Shown here piece after piece: positions 1 to 10,261 of a DNA stretch of 64,000 nt. Numbering within the stretch: the stretch's first letter is position 1; the number at the start of each line of letters is the position of its first letter. Position numbers and translations under genes: made by a program. This DNA comes from an uncultured bacterium. Its GTDB lineage: Bacteria > Cyanobacteriota > Vampirovibrionia > Gastranaerophilales > Gastranaerophilaceae. The stretch spans positions 103,899 to 167,898 of the forward strand of contig CATLLJ010000005.1 of the NCBI GenBank assembly GCA_950022495.1, read 5' to 3'. The notes below the pieces were generated by a model that saw only the letters and a list, made by a program, of their open reading frames with translations, was not told the origin of the DNA and ran no database searches.

Positions 1-246
1 AAGAGCAAGAGTGTTTTGTTCGATAGAGAAACTTCCGACTGTAAAAGTTTTTCCATTTATAACACAATCCATATAAGGTTTTAACGCATAGGCAACAACA
101 CCATCTAGCAGCCCTAAAGGTACAGCAAGAATCATATTTAAAATAATTCTTCCAAGATGTGGTTTTACAAACGGAAAAATTTTATTTACCAGATATCCGT
201 ATCTGAAAGCGTCTTTTGACAGTGTGTCTTTTAATTTATACTCCAT
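1..246 (-). CDS. ABC transporter, MsbA-like, N-terminal part only
   Basis: This gene runs off the left edge; only the first 82 codons are present. The start ATG lies at 246-244 on the minus strand. The visible protein begins with a short cytoplasmic stretch, then a hydrophobic helix (about residues 30-55, including LGRIILNMILAVPLGLLDG), followed by a short loop. This is typical of the first transmembrane helix of lipid-flippase type (MsbA/LmrA) half-transporters. The ATPase domain lies outside the window, so the substrate is unknown. Lipid A export would fit the Kdo genes found elsewhere here, but that is inference. Confidence 0.6.
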   Translation of the reverse strand, partial: MEYKLKDTLSKDAFRYGYLVNKIFPFVKPHLGRIILNMILAVPLGLLDGVVAYALKPYMDCVINGKTFTVGSFSIEQNTLAL

Positions 247-300
247 AACTCATCCCTAATATAATAATATTTTATGAATAATATTATTACATAAAGAGAT

Positions 301-1203
301 TTATTTTACAAATGAGTCAAGAATTTTAGAAATTACTTCTACTTTATCGTTGTCAACTTTATGTCCGCCGGTAGGAAGAGTTATGAATTGTTCTAAAATA
401 CCACATCTTCTTGCGTTTTTAGCCAGTCCTCTTGCCGGACGAATAGGGGTTACTGAATCATTTTTGGATTGAATAAGATAAGTTGGAGCTTTAATATGTT
501 TAAGTTTATTTATAGTGCTGAATCTTAAACCGTAAAGCCATTTTAAAGGTTTAATTTTATCAGTAAGAATGCTAAGAAATTTTGGAATCCCTTCTCCCAG
601 AGTTTTGTGCTCCATAAATTTTTCACCTAAATTTGCAGCATTATATAAAGGCGAAACCAAAATCAAGGATTTAATGTCTTTATGTCTGCTCGCAAAATTT
701 GCAGCTAAGGCTCCGCCCATGCTGTGACCTATAACTATAACATTTTCGGGCTTTATATTTTTTGATTTTAGTAAATGTTGATAAGCGATTTCAATATCTT
801 TTCTAAATTTGTCTTCACTTATCGGGCTTGTTTTGTTAACGCCATAGCTTCTAAATTCTACTGCCCAAACGCCTAAGTCTTTACTTAGTATGCTTTTATA
901 TAAGTGTTGGTAATTTGTAGTATTTTGAGCCATACCATGCAGGAATAATACATAGTTTTCAGGTTGTTTTGTTTTATTTGCAAACTCGTCTATTGAAACA
1001 ATATTTTTTCCTTGTTTTGCCCAATGTACAGACCAGGCATCATATAAATCTTTGCAAATTGGTTCAATATTTGATTGAGAGCGTTTTGATGCTCTTCTGA
1101 AATATCTGTTGGAGTAATATGAAATAGGGTTTAAAGCATTAAGCGATTTAAGCCTGCTTTGAAATGCTATATTGTTTTGATTTACTGTATATTTTGTTTC
1201 CAT
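301..1203 (-). CDS. alpha/beta hydrolase (lysophospholipase-like)
   Basis: A 300-residue serine hydrolase of the alpha/beta fold. The nucleophile elbow GHSMGG gives Ser161. The oxyanion HG motif is at residues 89-90. Asp249 (in SKNDSVTP) and His281 complete a visible catalytic triad. This resembles monoglyceride lipase or lysophospholipase families; the substrate cannot be told. The first 75 residues are not part of the hydrolase fold and include IAFQSRLKS (12-20), a short motif that recurs in other proteins of this window. A good ribosome site (AAGGAG) precedes the start. It lies just upstream of the ABC transporter gene on the same strand. Confidence 0.85.
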   Translation of the reverse strand: METKYTVNQNNIAFQSRLKSLNALNPISYYSNRYFRRASKRSQSNIEPICKDLYDAWSVHWAKQGKNIVSIDEFANKTKQPENYVLFLHGMAQNTTNYQHLYKSILSKDLGVWAVEFRSYGVNKTSPISEDKFRKDIEIAYQHLLKSKNIKPENVIVIGHSMGGALAANFASRHKDIKSLILVSPLYNAANLGEKFMEHKTLGEGIPKFLSILTDKIKPLKWLYGLRFSTINKLKHIKAPTYLIQSKNDSVTPIRPARGLAKNARRCGILEQFITLPTGGHKVDNDKVEVISKILDSFVK

Positions 1204-1335
1204 CTATTTCTCCTTAGGATATCTTTAAGTATATCCTAAAAATTTTTAATGTAAATATTCTGAACTCTTGACATTAAGATATGATTATAATAAATTAGTT
1301 ATATCATCATTTAATATGATTTCGCAAAAGCACGT

Positions 1336-1414
1336 GGGCGTGTGGTGGAATGGTAGACACGCTAGTCTTAGGAACTAGTGCGAAAGCGTGGGAGTTCGAG
1401 TCTCTTCACGCCCA
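1336..1414 (+). tRNA. tRNA-Leu (anticodon UAG)
   Basis: A full cloverleaf can be drawn. The 7-bp acceptor is 1336-1342 with 1407-1413, and A1414 is the discriminator base. The anticodon stem is 1362-1366 with 1374-1378, and loop CTTAGGA carries TAG at 1369-1371. A short class II variable arm is at 1379-1389. The T arm has loop TTCGAGT. CCA is not encoded. A strong terminator follows directly. Confidence 0.93.
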
Positions 1415-1420
1415 ATTAAA

Positions 1421-1450
1421 AAAAGAACCTTGCAAGAGGTTCTTTTTTTT
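1421..1450 (+). terminator. Rho-independent terminator after tRNA-Leu
   Basis: A perfect 10-bp stem (1421-1430 with 1437-1446) with a 6-base loop, running into a T tract. It sits 6 bases after the tRNA. Confidence 0.85.
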
Positions 1451-1531
1451 GCTAAGAAATGGGTAGAATCGATTCGAAAGTTCTTTGATGTTGTTAAAAT
1501 CAAAGAACCTCATCAGCCGTTACACGGCATA

Positions 1532-1576
1532 CAGCAGCCGTTAGCGAGAGCTTCCGACTCCCGCTAACGGCTGCTG
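1532..1576. repeat. 15-bp perfect inverted repeat in tRNA spacer
   Basis: Positions 1532-1546 are perfectly complementary to 1562-1576 with a 15-base loop. It is much more GC-rich than its surroundings and is not followed by a T run, so it is not a normal terminator. The rest of the 1451-1684 spacer shows no gene. This could be a dispersed palindromic element or a structured RNA. Confidence 0.7.
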
Positions 1577-1684
1577 CATCTTCAAGCCCAGTTAAAAAAC
1601 TTATCCGAACACCATCGAATGAGTTTTTTAATATTATAAAAATACTGTTATAAATTGTTAATTTATGATATACTTATTTTCAAC

Positions 1685-1757
1685 GGGGCGTTAGCGCAGT
1701 TGGTAGCGCACAACACTGGCAGTGTTGGGGTCAGGGGTTCGAATCCCCTACGCTCCA
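1685..1757 (+). tRNA. tRNA-Ala (anticodon GGC)
   Basis: A 73-base cloverleaf. The acceptor is 1685-1691 with 1750-1756 (one G-U pair), discriminator A1757. The anticodon loop CTGGCAG gives GGC, and the T loop is TTCGAAT. CCA is not encoded. No terminator separates it from the protein gene starting 17 bases later. Confidence 0.93.
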
Positions 1758-1773
1758 AATTAAAGGTGACTTT

Positions 1774-2469
1774 ATGGATAAGATTGAACCGGTTAAATCA
1801 ATTACACCTTTCGAGGTATACAAAGTTTTATCTTCGGAAAAACTTACTGATGGTCAAAAGGCAGAATTTATAAAAATGAATTCTGCGGCGGTAAAAAATG
1901 CTGCTGATGCCGAGATTTCCGCAATTGAATTTAAAGAAATGATGGCTCATAGACCTCTGGTAAGGTTTAGACCGCTTAAAAATTCCTTTACAAAGCAGGG
2001 AGATGATATTATCCTTGCTAAAGCTTTAAATATTGATAAAAGAAGTATAAATATTTATATAAATTCTTTAATTAGCTCAAATTTTGAAGCAAAAGATGTT
2101 GATAAAGATACAATTGATAAGGTTAAAACCTATGTTTACCGGCATGGAACAAAAGATCAGGTTGTTGCCTTTTTGGAATATGAATTGTCGGATGTTAAAT
2201 TTGTGCTGGAAAGATTATATCGAACTTTTGACAGTAATTCCGGCGGCGTGTTCGGCTATTTTTTACGCCCGATTCATAGGATGGACAATAATACTTTAAG
2301 TAGAATATATAATGTGGTCGATAAAAGTTTAAGAAATTCTCTTAATGCCGGATATATCGATCAAACAAAGTTTAATTCTACTGCCGAATGGGCTCTTGTC
2401 AAAATTCACGAAATTCAAAATAACTCAAAGGTTTTAAGAGCTTATGATTTGTATAAAGATTTAACATAA
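1774..2469 (+). CDS. hypothetical protein, 231 aa
   Basis: I do not recognise this family. The protein is soluble, mostly helical by composition, rich in charged residues, without a signal peptide or membrane segment. The ATG follows an AAAGGTGA ribosome site. It starts 17 bases after tRNA-Ala with no terminator between, so the two may be co-transcribed. Codon use matches the neighbouring genes, so it is probably real and lineage-specific. Confidence 0.75.
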   Translation: MDKIEPVKSITPFEVYKVLSSEKLTDGQKAEFIKMNSAAVKNAADAEISAIEFKEMMAHRPLVRFRPLKNSFTKQGDDIILAKALNIDKRSINIYINSLISSNFEAKDVDKDTIDKVKTYVYRHGTKDQVVAFLEYELSDVKFVLERLYRTFDSNSGGVFGYFLRPIHRMDNNTLSRIYNVVDKSLRNSLNAGYIDQTKFNSTAEWALVKIHEIQNNSKVLRAYDLYKDLT

Positions 2470-2586
2470 TTGCTTTGTTATATTCGATTATTTAGGCGTA
2501 ATTTTAATCATGTATTTGAAAAATTTTAAATATAGGTGTATAATAAACAAGTCGTATATATAGATAAGAATTAAGAGGATAAATAT

Positions 2587-3909
2587 ATGAAGCTTCACAT
2601 GCAGATTTTAATTGCACTAGGTCTAGGTATTAAACGAAATTGGCATATTTTCTTCGGGATTATTGCCGGTATTTTGTTAGGAATATTCCTTCATTCGCAT
2701 CCTAATATGCTTGTCGATAATATCTTAACCTTTGTAGGACAGGTATTTATCAGATTAATTCAAATGGTTGTAATTCCGTTAGTTGTCTCTGCTATTATTA
2801 TTGGGATTACGAGTGTTGGTGATAATAAGCAGCTTGGAAAATTCGGTTCTAAGATGATTATTTATTATGGTATTTTAACAACTATTGCAGTTACAATCGG
2901 TACAGTTTTAGCTTTGTTAATTAAACCGGGTACTGGTGCCGCTCATTACATAGCTTCTAATATTGCTTCTGATGTTCAAGCTTCTGTTGCTACAGCTATG
3001 CAGCAGCAACAAGGCAATATTTTAAACTTATTTTTAGGTTTTATTCCGAATAATCCGATGGAAGCTTTTGCTACCGGTAACATGGTTCCAATTATAATCT
3101 TTGTTGTTTTATTTGCTTTAGCTCTTGTGAAAGTTGGCGATGTAAACAGACCAATTGTTTCATTTTTTGAATCAGTATTTGCGGCTACAATGAAAATAAC
3201 TGATTGGATTATGTTATTTGCCGCACCCGGTGTATTTGCACTTACCGCTAGTGCTGTATCAAGTTTTGGTGTTGATATATTCACAACAATATCTAAATAT
3301 TTATTAGTACTTATGGCTGGCTTTGCAATTCAAGCCTTTGTTGTATATCCGGTATTTTTAAAATGTTTTTCAAAAGTATCTGCACCGATTTTGTTTTCAG
3401 CAATAGCTGAAGCAATAATGGTTGCCTTTGGTACAGCAAGCTCATCTGCAACATTGCCGTTAACAATTGCCTGCTGTGAAAAAAGAGGAATTTCTCATAA
3501 AATTTCAAGTTTTGTTTTACCTTTAGGTGCAACCTTGAACTTTGATGGTACTGCTTTACTTCAAACAGTAGCGGTTATTTTCTTAGCTCAAGCTTACGGA
3601 GTGCCTCTTGATTTATTCTTGATTATTCAAATTGCATTATTGGCAATAGTAGCTTCTAGTACATGTGCCGGTATTCCTGGCGGTGGATTGATTACTATTT
3701 CGTTAATCCTTAATGGTATGGGCTTAAGTCCTGAACAATTAGTTGCAGGTTTTGCATTCTTATTTACAATTGAAAGACTTACTGATATGTTCAGATCTAC
3801 TTTGAATGTAACTTCAGATGCTGTTGTTGCTGCAACAATTGCGGATAATGAAAACGAAATCAATTATGATTTATTAAATAATCCGCAGGCTTATGAAGAG
3901 ATTGCTTAG
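2587..3909 (+). CDS. dicarboxylate/amino-acid:cation symporter (DAACS family)
   Basis: A 440-residue polytopic membrane protein of the SDF/DAACS family (GltP, GltT, DctA). Family hallmarks are visible: the serine-rich hairpin FGTASSSATLPLT at 281-293, the NFDGT form of the NMDGT cation/substrate motif at 318-322, and a later GIPGGG. It imports acidic amino acids or C4-dicarboxylates with Na+ or H+; which substrate cannot be judged. Na+ coupling would fit the Na+-pump decarboxylase encoded at 21-25 kb. It has an AAGAGGA ribosome site and lies 8 bases before queF. Confidence 0.9.
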   Translation: MKLHMQILIALGLGIKRNWHIFFGIIAGILLGIFLHSHPNMLVDNILTFVGQVFIRLIQMVVIPLVVSAIIIGITSVGDNKQLGKFGSKMIIYYGILTTIAVTIGTVLALLIKPGTGAAHYIASNIASDVQASVATAMQQQQGNILNLFLGFIPNNPMEAFATGNMVPIIIFVVLFALALVKVGDVNRPIVSFFESVFAATMKITDWIMLFAAPGVFALTASAVSSFGVDIFTTISKYLLVLMAGFAIQAFVVYPVFLKCFSKVSAPILFSAIAEAIMVAFGTASSSATLPLTIACCEKRGISHKISSFVLPLGATLNFDGTALLQTVAVIFLAQAYGVPLDLFLIIQIALLAIVASSTCAGIPGGGLITISLILNGMGLSPEQLVAGFAFLFTIERLTDMFRSTLNVTSDAVVAATIADNENEINYDLLNNPQAYEEIA

Positions 3910-3917
3910 AGGTTTTC

Positions 3918-4823
3918 ATGTCTGATTTGTCAATAACGGATAAAATAGCTTCTACATGGCTGGGTAAAAAAATCAGCGGTAGTGAGGAATATAATCCGTC
4001 ATTACTTGTTGCAGTACCACGAGCAGAAAATCGTTCACAATATAATATTAAAAATGGTAAACTTCCATTTTGCGGCTGGGATGTCTGGCATGCTTATGAA
4101 TTCTCTGCGTTAACTGAAAATGGTTTGCCGGTGACTAGATTATTAAAGTTAAAATATAATTGTAATAATGAGTTTATTGTTGAATCAAAATCATTAAAAC
4201 TTTATCTAAATTCTTATAATATGAGCAGATTTGGAACTAATATTAATGAGTGTCTTGCTATCTGCAAAGAAAATATTGAAAAAGATTTATCAAATGTATT
4301 AAAAACTAATGTAGAGGTTAATTTTCTGGATAATAATGCGGAACGGGTTTATATATTTAATGAATTTGAGAATATTTTAAACTTTGTTGATGAAAAATCC
4401 TTAAAAATAACGAAATTTAAAGAGTCTCCAGACGTCATTAAATTGGATAATTCAGAACAGGTTAAGGAACATTATTTAATGTTTGACTCATTGCGTTCAA
4501 ATTGCAGAGTTACCCACCAGCCTGATTTTGGTGATGTTTTCATTTATTATAAATCTTCAAAAGATATTAGTGAAGGAAGTTTAGTGGAATATCTTGTATC
4601 ATTCCGTTCTGAATATCATTTTCATGAAGAATGTTGTGAAATGATTTATAAAAGGTTGTATGATTTGCTTGACGCAGATGATGAATTGTTTGTTTGTGCA
4701 TTATATACAAGACGCGGCGGTATAGATATTTCTCCTGCTCGCTGGAGTAAAAATTGTGAAATCAGCGATGTCTATAACTTATTAGACTTATCAAAATATG
4801 CAAGATGTGGAATTAAGCAATAG
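3918..4823 (+). CDS. queF: NADPH-dependent 7-cyano-7-deazaguanine reductase QueF (long form)
   Basis: QueF reduces preQ0 to preQ1 in queuosine biosynthesis. At 301 residues this is the two-domain YqcD-like long form. The catalytic cysteine is Cys196 in SLRSNCRVTHQPDFG with Asp203 nearby. The substrate-binding HFHEECC (from 234) and the signature FVCALYTRRGGIDISPAR (259-276) are clear. QueD of the same pathway is at 40.2 kb; other que genes are outside the window. It is preceded by an AGAGG ribosome site and is probably in one operon with the symporter and yraN. Confidence 0.92.
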   Translation: MSDLSITDKIASTWLGKKISGSEEYNPSLLVAVPRAENRSQYNIKNGKLPFCGWDVWHAYEFSALTENGLPVTRLLKLKYNCNNEFIVESKSLKLYLNSYNMSRFGTNINECLAICKENIEKDLSNVLKTNVEVNFLDNNAERVYIFNEFENILNFVDEKSLKITKFKESPDVIKLDNSEQVKEHYLMFDSLRSNCRVTHQPDFGDVFIYYKSSKDISEGSLVEYLVSFRSEYHFHEECCEMIYKRLYDLLDADDELFVCALYTRRGGIDISPARWSKNCEISDVYNLLDLSKYARCGIKQ

Positions 4824-4832
4824 GTGTAACCA

Positions 4833-5174
4833 GTGAATAACAGGCAGTTTGGAAATTCAGGTGAAGATTTAGCTTGCGAATACCTAATAAAAAACGGGTA
4901 TGAAATACTTGAGCGTAATAAACATTTTTCAAAATTCTGTGAAATTGATATTATTGCCAAACACAAGAAAACAGTAGTATTTGTCGAGGTAAAAACTCGT
5001 AAAACTGATAATTTTGGAACCCCGTTAGAATCAATTACAAAGACTAAATATAATAATATTAAAACAGGGGTTTTATCCTATGCAACTGAGAATAAAATAA
5101 AAGATTTTCAGATTGATGTAATTGGAATAACCCTGTACCCTGAGCTAAAGTTAGAACATTTAAAAAATGTATAA
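4833..5174 (+). CDS. yraN: YraN family (UPF0102) nuclease-like protein
   Basis: A 113-residue protein with the PD-(D/E)xK-like fold motifs of YraN: GEDLACEYL near the N-terminus, EIDIIAKHKKTVVFVEVKTRK (about 34-54; E, D and ExK residues) as the core. It starts with GTG ten bases after queF. The family is conserved in bacteria with no settled role; a DNA-processing role is assumed from the fold. Confidence 0.88.
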   Translation: MNNRQFGNSGEDLACEYLIKNGYEILERNKHFSKFCEIDIIAKHKKTVVFVEVKTRKTDNFGTPLESITKTKYNNIKTGVLSYATENKIKDFQIDVIGITLYPELKLEHLKNV

Positions 5175-5237
5175 CAAGATAACATATATTATGTAATACT
5201 ATTTTTACGGTAAAGCTTCTGTAGATTTGTTTTTATT

Positions 5238-5702
5238 CCACATTTCTTTGACCGCAAAGAAACGTGGAGCAAAGAAACTCTCTCCCAGCACTGTCTTGCG
5301 TCGCTCGCGATAAACGGGTCTACCGGCAAGGCTCAACGCCTTGACCGTTCGCCCTCTGCTCGCTAGCGTTGCGTTCACTAATAAATTGTAAATGCTCAAC
5401 CCAAAGCGAGTAAACTCACTCAGGTGTCACCCTGACTCCTCACCGGAGTGGGTACATTGCTACCAATATTGGTATACGGAGTCTAATTACCTAATATATT
5501 TACCCCTAGTCGTTCAAACAATACTCGCTTTTGTTGTTGTTTCGCATAACATTTATTGTTCACTTCGTGGAGGTCGAACCTTTCTCAATCTAACTCGGGG
5601 GTTCGGGGGCGATGCCCCTGATGACTCGTTTCATTTGGTCGCGTTTTTCTCTTTCTTTGCTTCCGTTTCTTTCTCTTTTACTCGCAATAAAAGAGAAAGA
5701 AA
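5238..5702. repeat. intergenic repeat element with hairpin ends
   Basis: The 645-base gap 5175-5819 holds no convincing gene; reading frames across it lack ribosome sites and recognisable domains. The segment is bounded by two strong hairpins. The left is 5238-5250 with 5255-5267 (13 bp, one mismatch). The right is 5666-5680 with 5688-5702 (15 bp perfect, 7-base loop). Both carry TTTCTTT/AAAGAAA-like arms followed inward by similar A/G-rich sequence, so the ends look inverted relative to each other. The interior is more GC-rich than neighbouring genes. A 39-bp internal part recurs at 63.9 kb. It may be a non-autonomous mobile element; there is no transposase. Confidence 0.55.
5618..5656 (+). 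repeat. 39-bp dispersed repeat, copy 1
   Basis: Identical over 39 bases to 63926-63964 in the same orientation. This copy lies inside the intergenic element, next to its right-hand hairpin. Confidence 0.85.
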
Positions 5703-5819
5703 TGAAGAATGAGATTTTATACATAATATATGTTATCAAACTCTAGTCTTATCAGTGTCTAAGATTTATTTTTATAGTAAAATATAAAAAGTTAGGGATA
5801 ATATTTAAGAGGAGTAAAA

Positions 5820-6656
5820 ATGTTAAGAGGACCTTTTTTAGATAGAAGCTGGATGGCTCAAAATTCGGATTATAACTCATCGGATATTGTTATGTTAGGA
5901 CTGCCGTTTGACGGTACTGTGTCATATCGCCCGGGCTCAAGATTTGCACCGGAACAAATTCGGCTTGCAAGCTGGGGGCTGGAAGAATATTCGCCAACTT
6001 TTGATAAAGAATTGTCCGATGTGAACTTTCATGATGCAGGGGATTTGGAATTTCCTCTTGGTAATACTTATAAAACTCTTGAACAAATTGAACAAAATGT
6101 CGAAGATATTTATAAAGACGGGAAACGTGTTTTTGGTATAGGGGGAGAACATCTGGTAACACTTCCTGAAGTTAAAGCTGTTTCTAAATTTTATGATAAC
6201 TTAGCAGTTGTGCATTTTGATGCTCATACTGATTTAAGAGAAGAATATATGGGTGAAGAAATGTCTCATAGTGCTGTAATACGACATATTTCAAAATTTG
6301 TGAAGCCTGAAAATATTAAACAAGTCGGTATTCGCTCAGGTATGAAAGAAGAATGGGAGTTTATGCAAAAACATAATACATTGTGTCATAAATATTCTGA
6401 TTTGGATTCATTAAAATGTAAAAATGTATTTATTACCGTAGATTTGGATTGTCTTGATACTTCAATTATGCCTGGAACAGGTACGCCTGAGGTTGGCGGT
6501 ATGACATTTGATGAACTTCTTGGCTGGTTTAAATATTTGAAAGATTTCAATATTGTAGGCGCTGATGTTGTAGAATTGGCACCGGATTACGATGCAAGCG
6601 GTGCTTCAACGGCGGTTGCTACAAAAGTTATTAGAGAACTTTTAATGATTATGTAG
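5820..6656 (+). CDS. speB: agmatinase (ureohydrolase family)
   Basis: A 278-residue arginase/agmatinase family enzyme that would hydrolyse agmatine to putrescine and urea. The dinuclear manganese ligands are visible: GGEH (108-111), FDAHTD (133-138) and VDLDCLD (about 207-213) followed by the PGTGTPEVGG signature. The length is that of bacterial agmatinases. It starts after TAAGAGGAG and lies 12 bases before ligA. No arginine decarboxylase is nearby. Other ureohydrolase substrates cannot be excluded. Confidence 0.88.
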   Translation: MLRGPFLDRSWMAQNSDYNSSDIVMLGLPFDGTVSYRPGSRFAPEQIRLASWGLEEYSPTFDKELSDVNFHDAGDLEFPLGNTYKTLEQIEQNVEDIYKDGKRVFGIGGEHLVTLPEVKAVSKFYDNLAVVHFDAHTDLREEYMGEEMSHSAVIRHISKFVKPENIKQVGIRSGMKEEWEFMQKHNTLCHKYSDLDSLKCKNVFITVDLDCLDTSIMPGTGTPEVGGMTFDELLGWFKYLKDFNIVGADVVELAPDYDASGASTAVATKVIRELLMIM

Positions 6657-8660
<2,004 letters not shown>

Positions 8661-8676
8661 AAGGATTTATGGATAT

Positions 8677-9147
8677 ATGAAAATAATTCAAATTGATGGT
8701 TTTAAAGGTTTAATAACGGCTGCTTTTATAGGTATTTGCCTATTTGCAGGCTTTGTAGTATTCCCGGGAATGGTGTCAATGCACTTATGGAATAAATATC
8801 TTGTTAATTTGTTTATGTTTCCTGTGCTGGATGTTTTTCAGGGTGTCCTTTTATGGGGGATTATTGCAATTACTTATTGTATATTATCCAAAAAAGGTTT
8901 AGCAGTTTCCTTTAAAGAAAGTGAAGCTTTAAGCGAGTCTGAACTTGATATGATTATGAAAAAGGCAAAAATCCACTCTCAAATGAAAAAAGTTAATCAT
9001 ATTATTCAGAAATCAGATTGTTTTGAGTTTCAAAAAGAATCTTCCAAGTCAAACAAGGATTTGTCTCAAATGTCATCACCAATTGCAAAATCATGTGATA
9101 TATCAAGCGAGAAGAATAACGAAGAAGAAACAGTTTCAAAATTATAA
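8677..9147 (+). CDS. hypothetical membrane protein, 156 aa
   Basis: Unrecognised. Two hydrophobic helices (about 12-34 and 48-70) are followed by an 80-residue hydrophilic, Ser/Lys/Glu-rich tail. The N-terminal half resembles small two-helix membrane proteins seen in this lineage, but no domain can be named. The ATG follows AAAGGA by 11 bases; a nearer ATG at 8669 is in another frame and stops at once. It sits directly downstream of ligA and upstream of the SIMPL gene. Confidence 0.75.
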   Translation: MKIIQIDGFKGLITAAFIGICLFAGFVVFPGMVSMHLWNKYLVNLFMFPVLDVFQGVLLWGIIAITYCILSKKGLAVSFKESEALSESELDMIMKKAKIHSQMKKVNHIIQKSDCFEFQKESSKSNKDLSQMSSPIAKSCDISSEKNNEEETVSKL

Positions 9148-9173
9148 TAATATTTGTTTTTAAAGGAGGTATT

Positions 9174-9935
9174 ATGAAAAAGTTAGTAATGGCATCTTTA
9201 TTTAGTGCGGCACTATTGGTTGCACCTTTTGCAGCTTTACCGGCTGGAGCATTGAATAATGAGGTTGAAAAAGGAAGTATTTCAGTTTCTTATACTGCAG
9301 AAAAAGAAGTTGCACCTGACACAGTGGAAGTTTCAATTGCGATTAAAACCGATGATAAAAAATCTATGTCTGTTGCAGTTTCTAAGAATAAAGAAATCTC
9401 AGATAAGGTTTATGAATATGTAAAAGGTGTTATTACACCTTCAAATGGTGACTATATAAAAACTTCAAATTACTCAGCTAATCCATCTTATGTTTATGAA
9501 AGTGGTAAAAGATTGTTCAGTAAATATGAGGTTTCAAATAATATAATTGTTCATACTAAATCTATTGATAAAATCTCTACAATAATAGATAAATCTTTGG
9601 CTTTAGGTGCAACTAATGTTGATAGTTTAAACTTTAGCTTATCAAAGAAAGATGCTGAATGTGCAGAGTTATTATCTTTAGCAACACGTCAGGCAAAAAA
9701 TAGAGCAAATATTATTGCCGAATCAGCAGGAACTACTGTTGCAGGAATTCGTAATATTGATGCTTCTTGTACCCTAAATAGACACAATACTATCAATTAT
9801 GCAAGAAATACTATGCTAATGAAGAGTATGGCTATGGATGGTGCTGTTGCTGAAGCTGCCGGTGCCTCTCCGCAGATTGAATCCGGTGTGATTACTGTTT
9901 ATTCAAATGTAAATGCAACATTCTATGTAAAATAA
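9174..9935 (+). CDS. SIMPL domain-containing exported protein (DUF541)
   Basis: A 253-residue periplasmic protein. A signal peptide with AALPAGA-like cleavage ends near residue 26. The SIMPL/DUF541 body follows (GSISVSYTAEKEVAPDTVEVSIAI, then repeated SKN and VSNNIIV strands). The family is linked to oxidative stress and outer-membrane integrity, with no defined reaction. It has a strong AAAGGAGG ribosome site and is closed by the terminator at 9954. Confidence 0.85.
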   Translation: MKKLVMASLFSAALLVAPFAALPAGALNNEVEKGSISVSYTAEKEVAPDTVEVSIAIKTDDKKSMSVAVSKNKEISDKVYEYVKGVITPSNGDYIKTSNYSANPSYVYESGKRLFSKYEVSNNIIVHTKSIDKISTIIDKSLALGATNVDSLNFSLSKKDAECAELLSLATRQAKNRANIIAESAGTTVAGIRNIDASCTLNRHNTINYARNTMLMKSMAMDGAVAEAAGASPQIESGVITVYSNVNATFYVK

Positions 9936-9953
9936 TTACAATAAACGCATAAC

Positions 9954-9991
9954 AAAAAGCTCGAAGTATTTATTTATACTTCGAGCTTTTT
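9954..9991. terminator. bidirectional terminator between convergent genes
   Basis: A perfect 15-bp stem (9954-9968 with 9977-9991) with A-tract and T-tract flanks. It serves the SIMPL gene on the plus strand and the small exported protein gene on the minus strand. Confidence 0.9.
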
Positions 9992-10007
9992 GTTTAATGT
10001 TAAAAAA

Positions 10008-10235
10008 TTACTTTTTGTAAGTTCTTTTACCGTTATTTAACCAAGGTGCAGCTTCCAAATCATCAATATTATATTTCAACAAATATGTTGAATCTGTATC
10101 TGCTGGTTTTTGAACATTTGGAGTTGCTGTTGAAGCAGCTTTTTTTGCCGGTTTTTTATCATAATTTGCGGCTGCCATTGTCATAACTTGAGTTTGGAAT
10201 AACAATAAAGCTATAATAATTGCAATCTTTTTCAT
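10008..10235 (-). CDS. small exported protein, 75 aa
   Basis: Unrecognised. It has a clear signal peptide (KK then IAIIIALLLF..., cleavage near AAA at about residue 23), then a Lys/Ala/Pro-rich spacer and a short tail. The start follows AGGAGAAAATAG. It lies downstream of apt on the same strand and ends at the shared terminator. It is probably periplasmic. Confidence 0.7.
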   Translation of the reverse strand: MKKIAIIIALLLFQTQVMTMAAANYDKKPAKKAASTATPNVQKPADTDSTYLLKYNIDDLEAAPWLNNGKRTYKK

Positions 10236-10261
10236 TCTATTTTCTCCTACAATTCATTCTG

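Noticed and set aside
1655..1873. Frame running through tRNA-Ala
   Set aside because: It is the tRNA and the beginning of the next gene read in another frame.
2976..3284. Antisense frame inside the symporter gene
   Set aside because: Shadow of the coding strand; no start signals or domain.
5205..5712. Open frames on both strands across the intergenic repeat element
   Set aside because: No ribosome sites, no recognisable domains, frames overlap each other and run through the hairpins; composition does not look coding.
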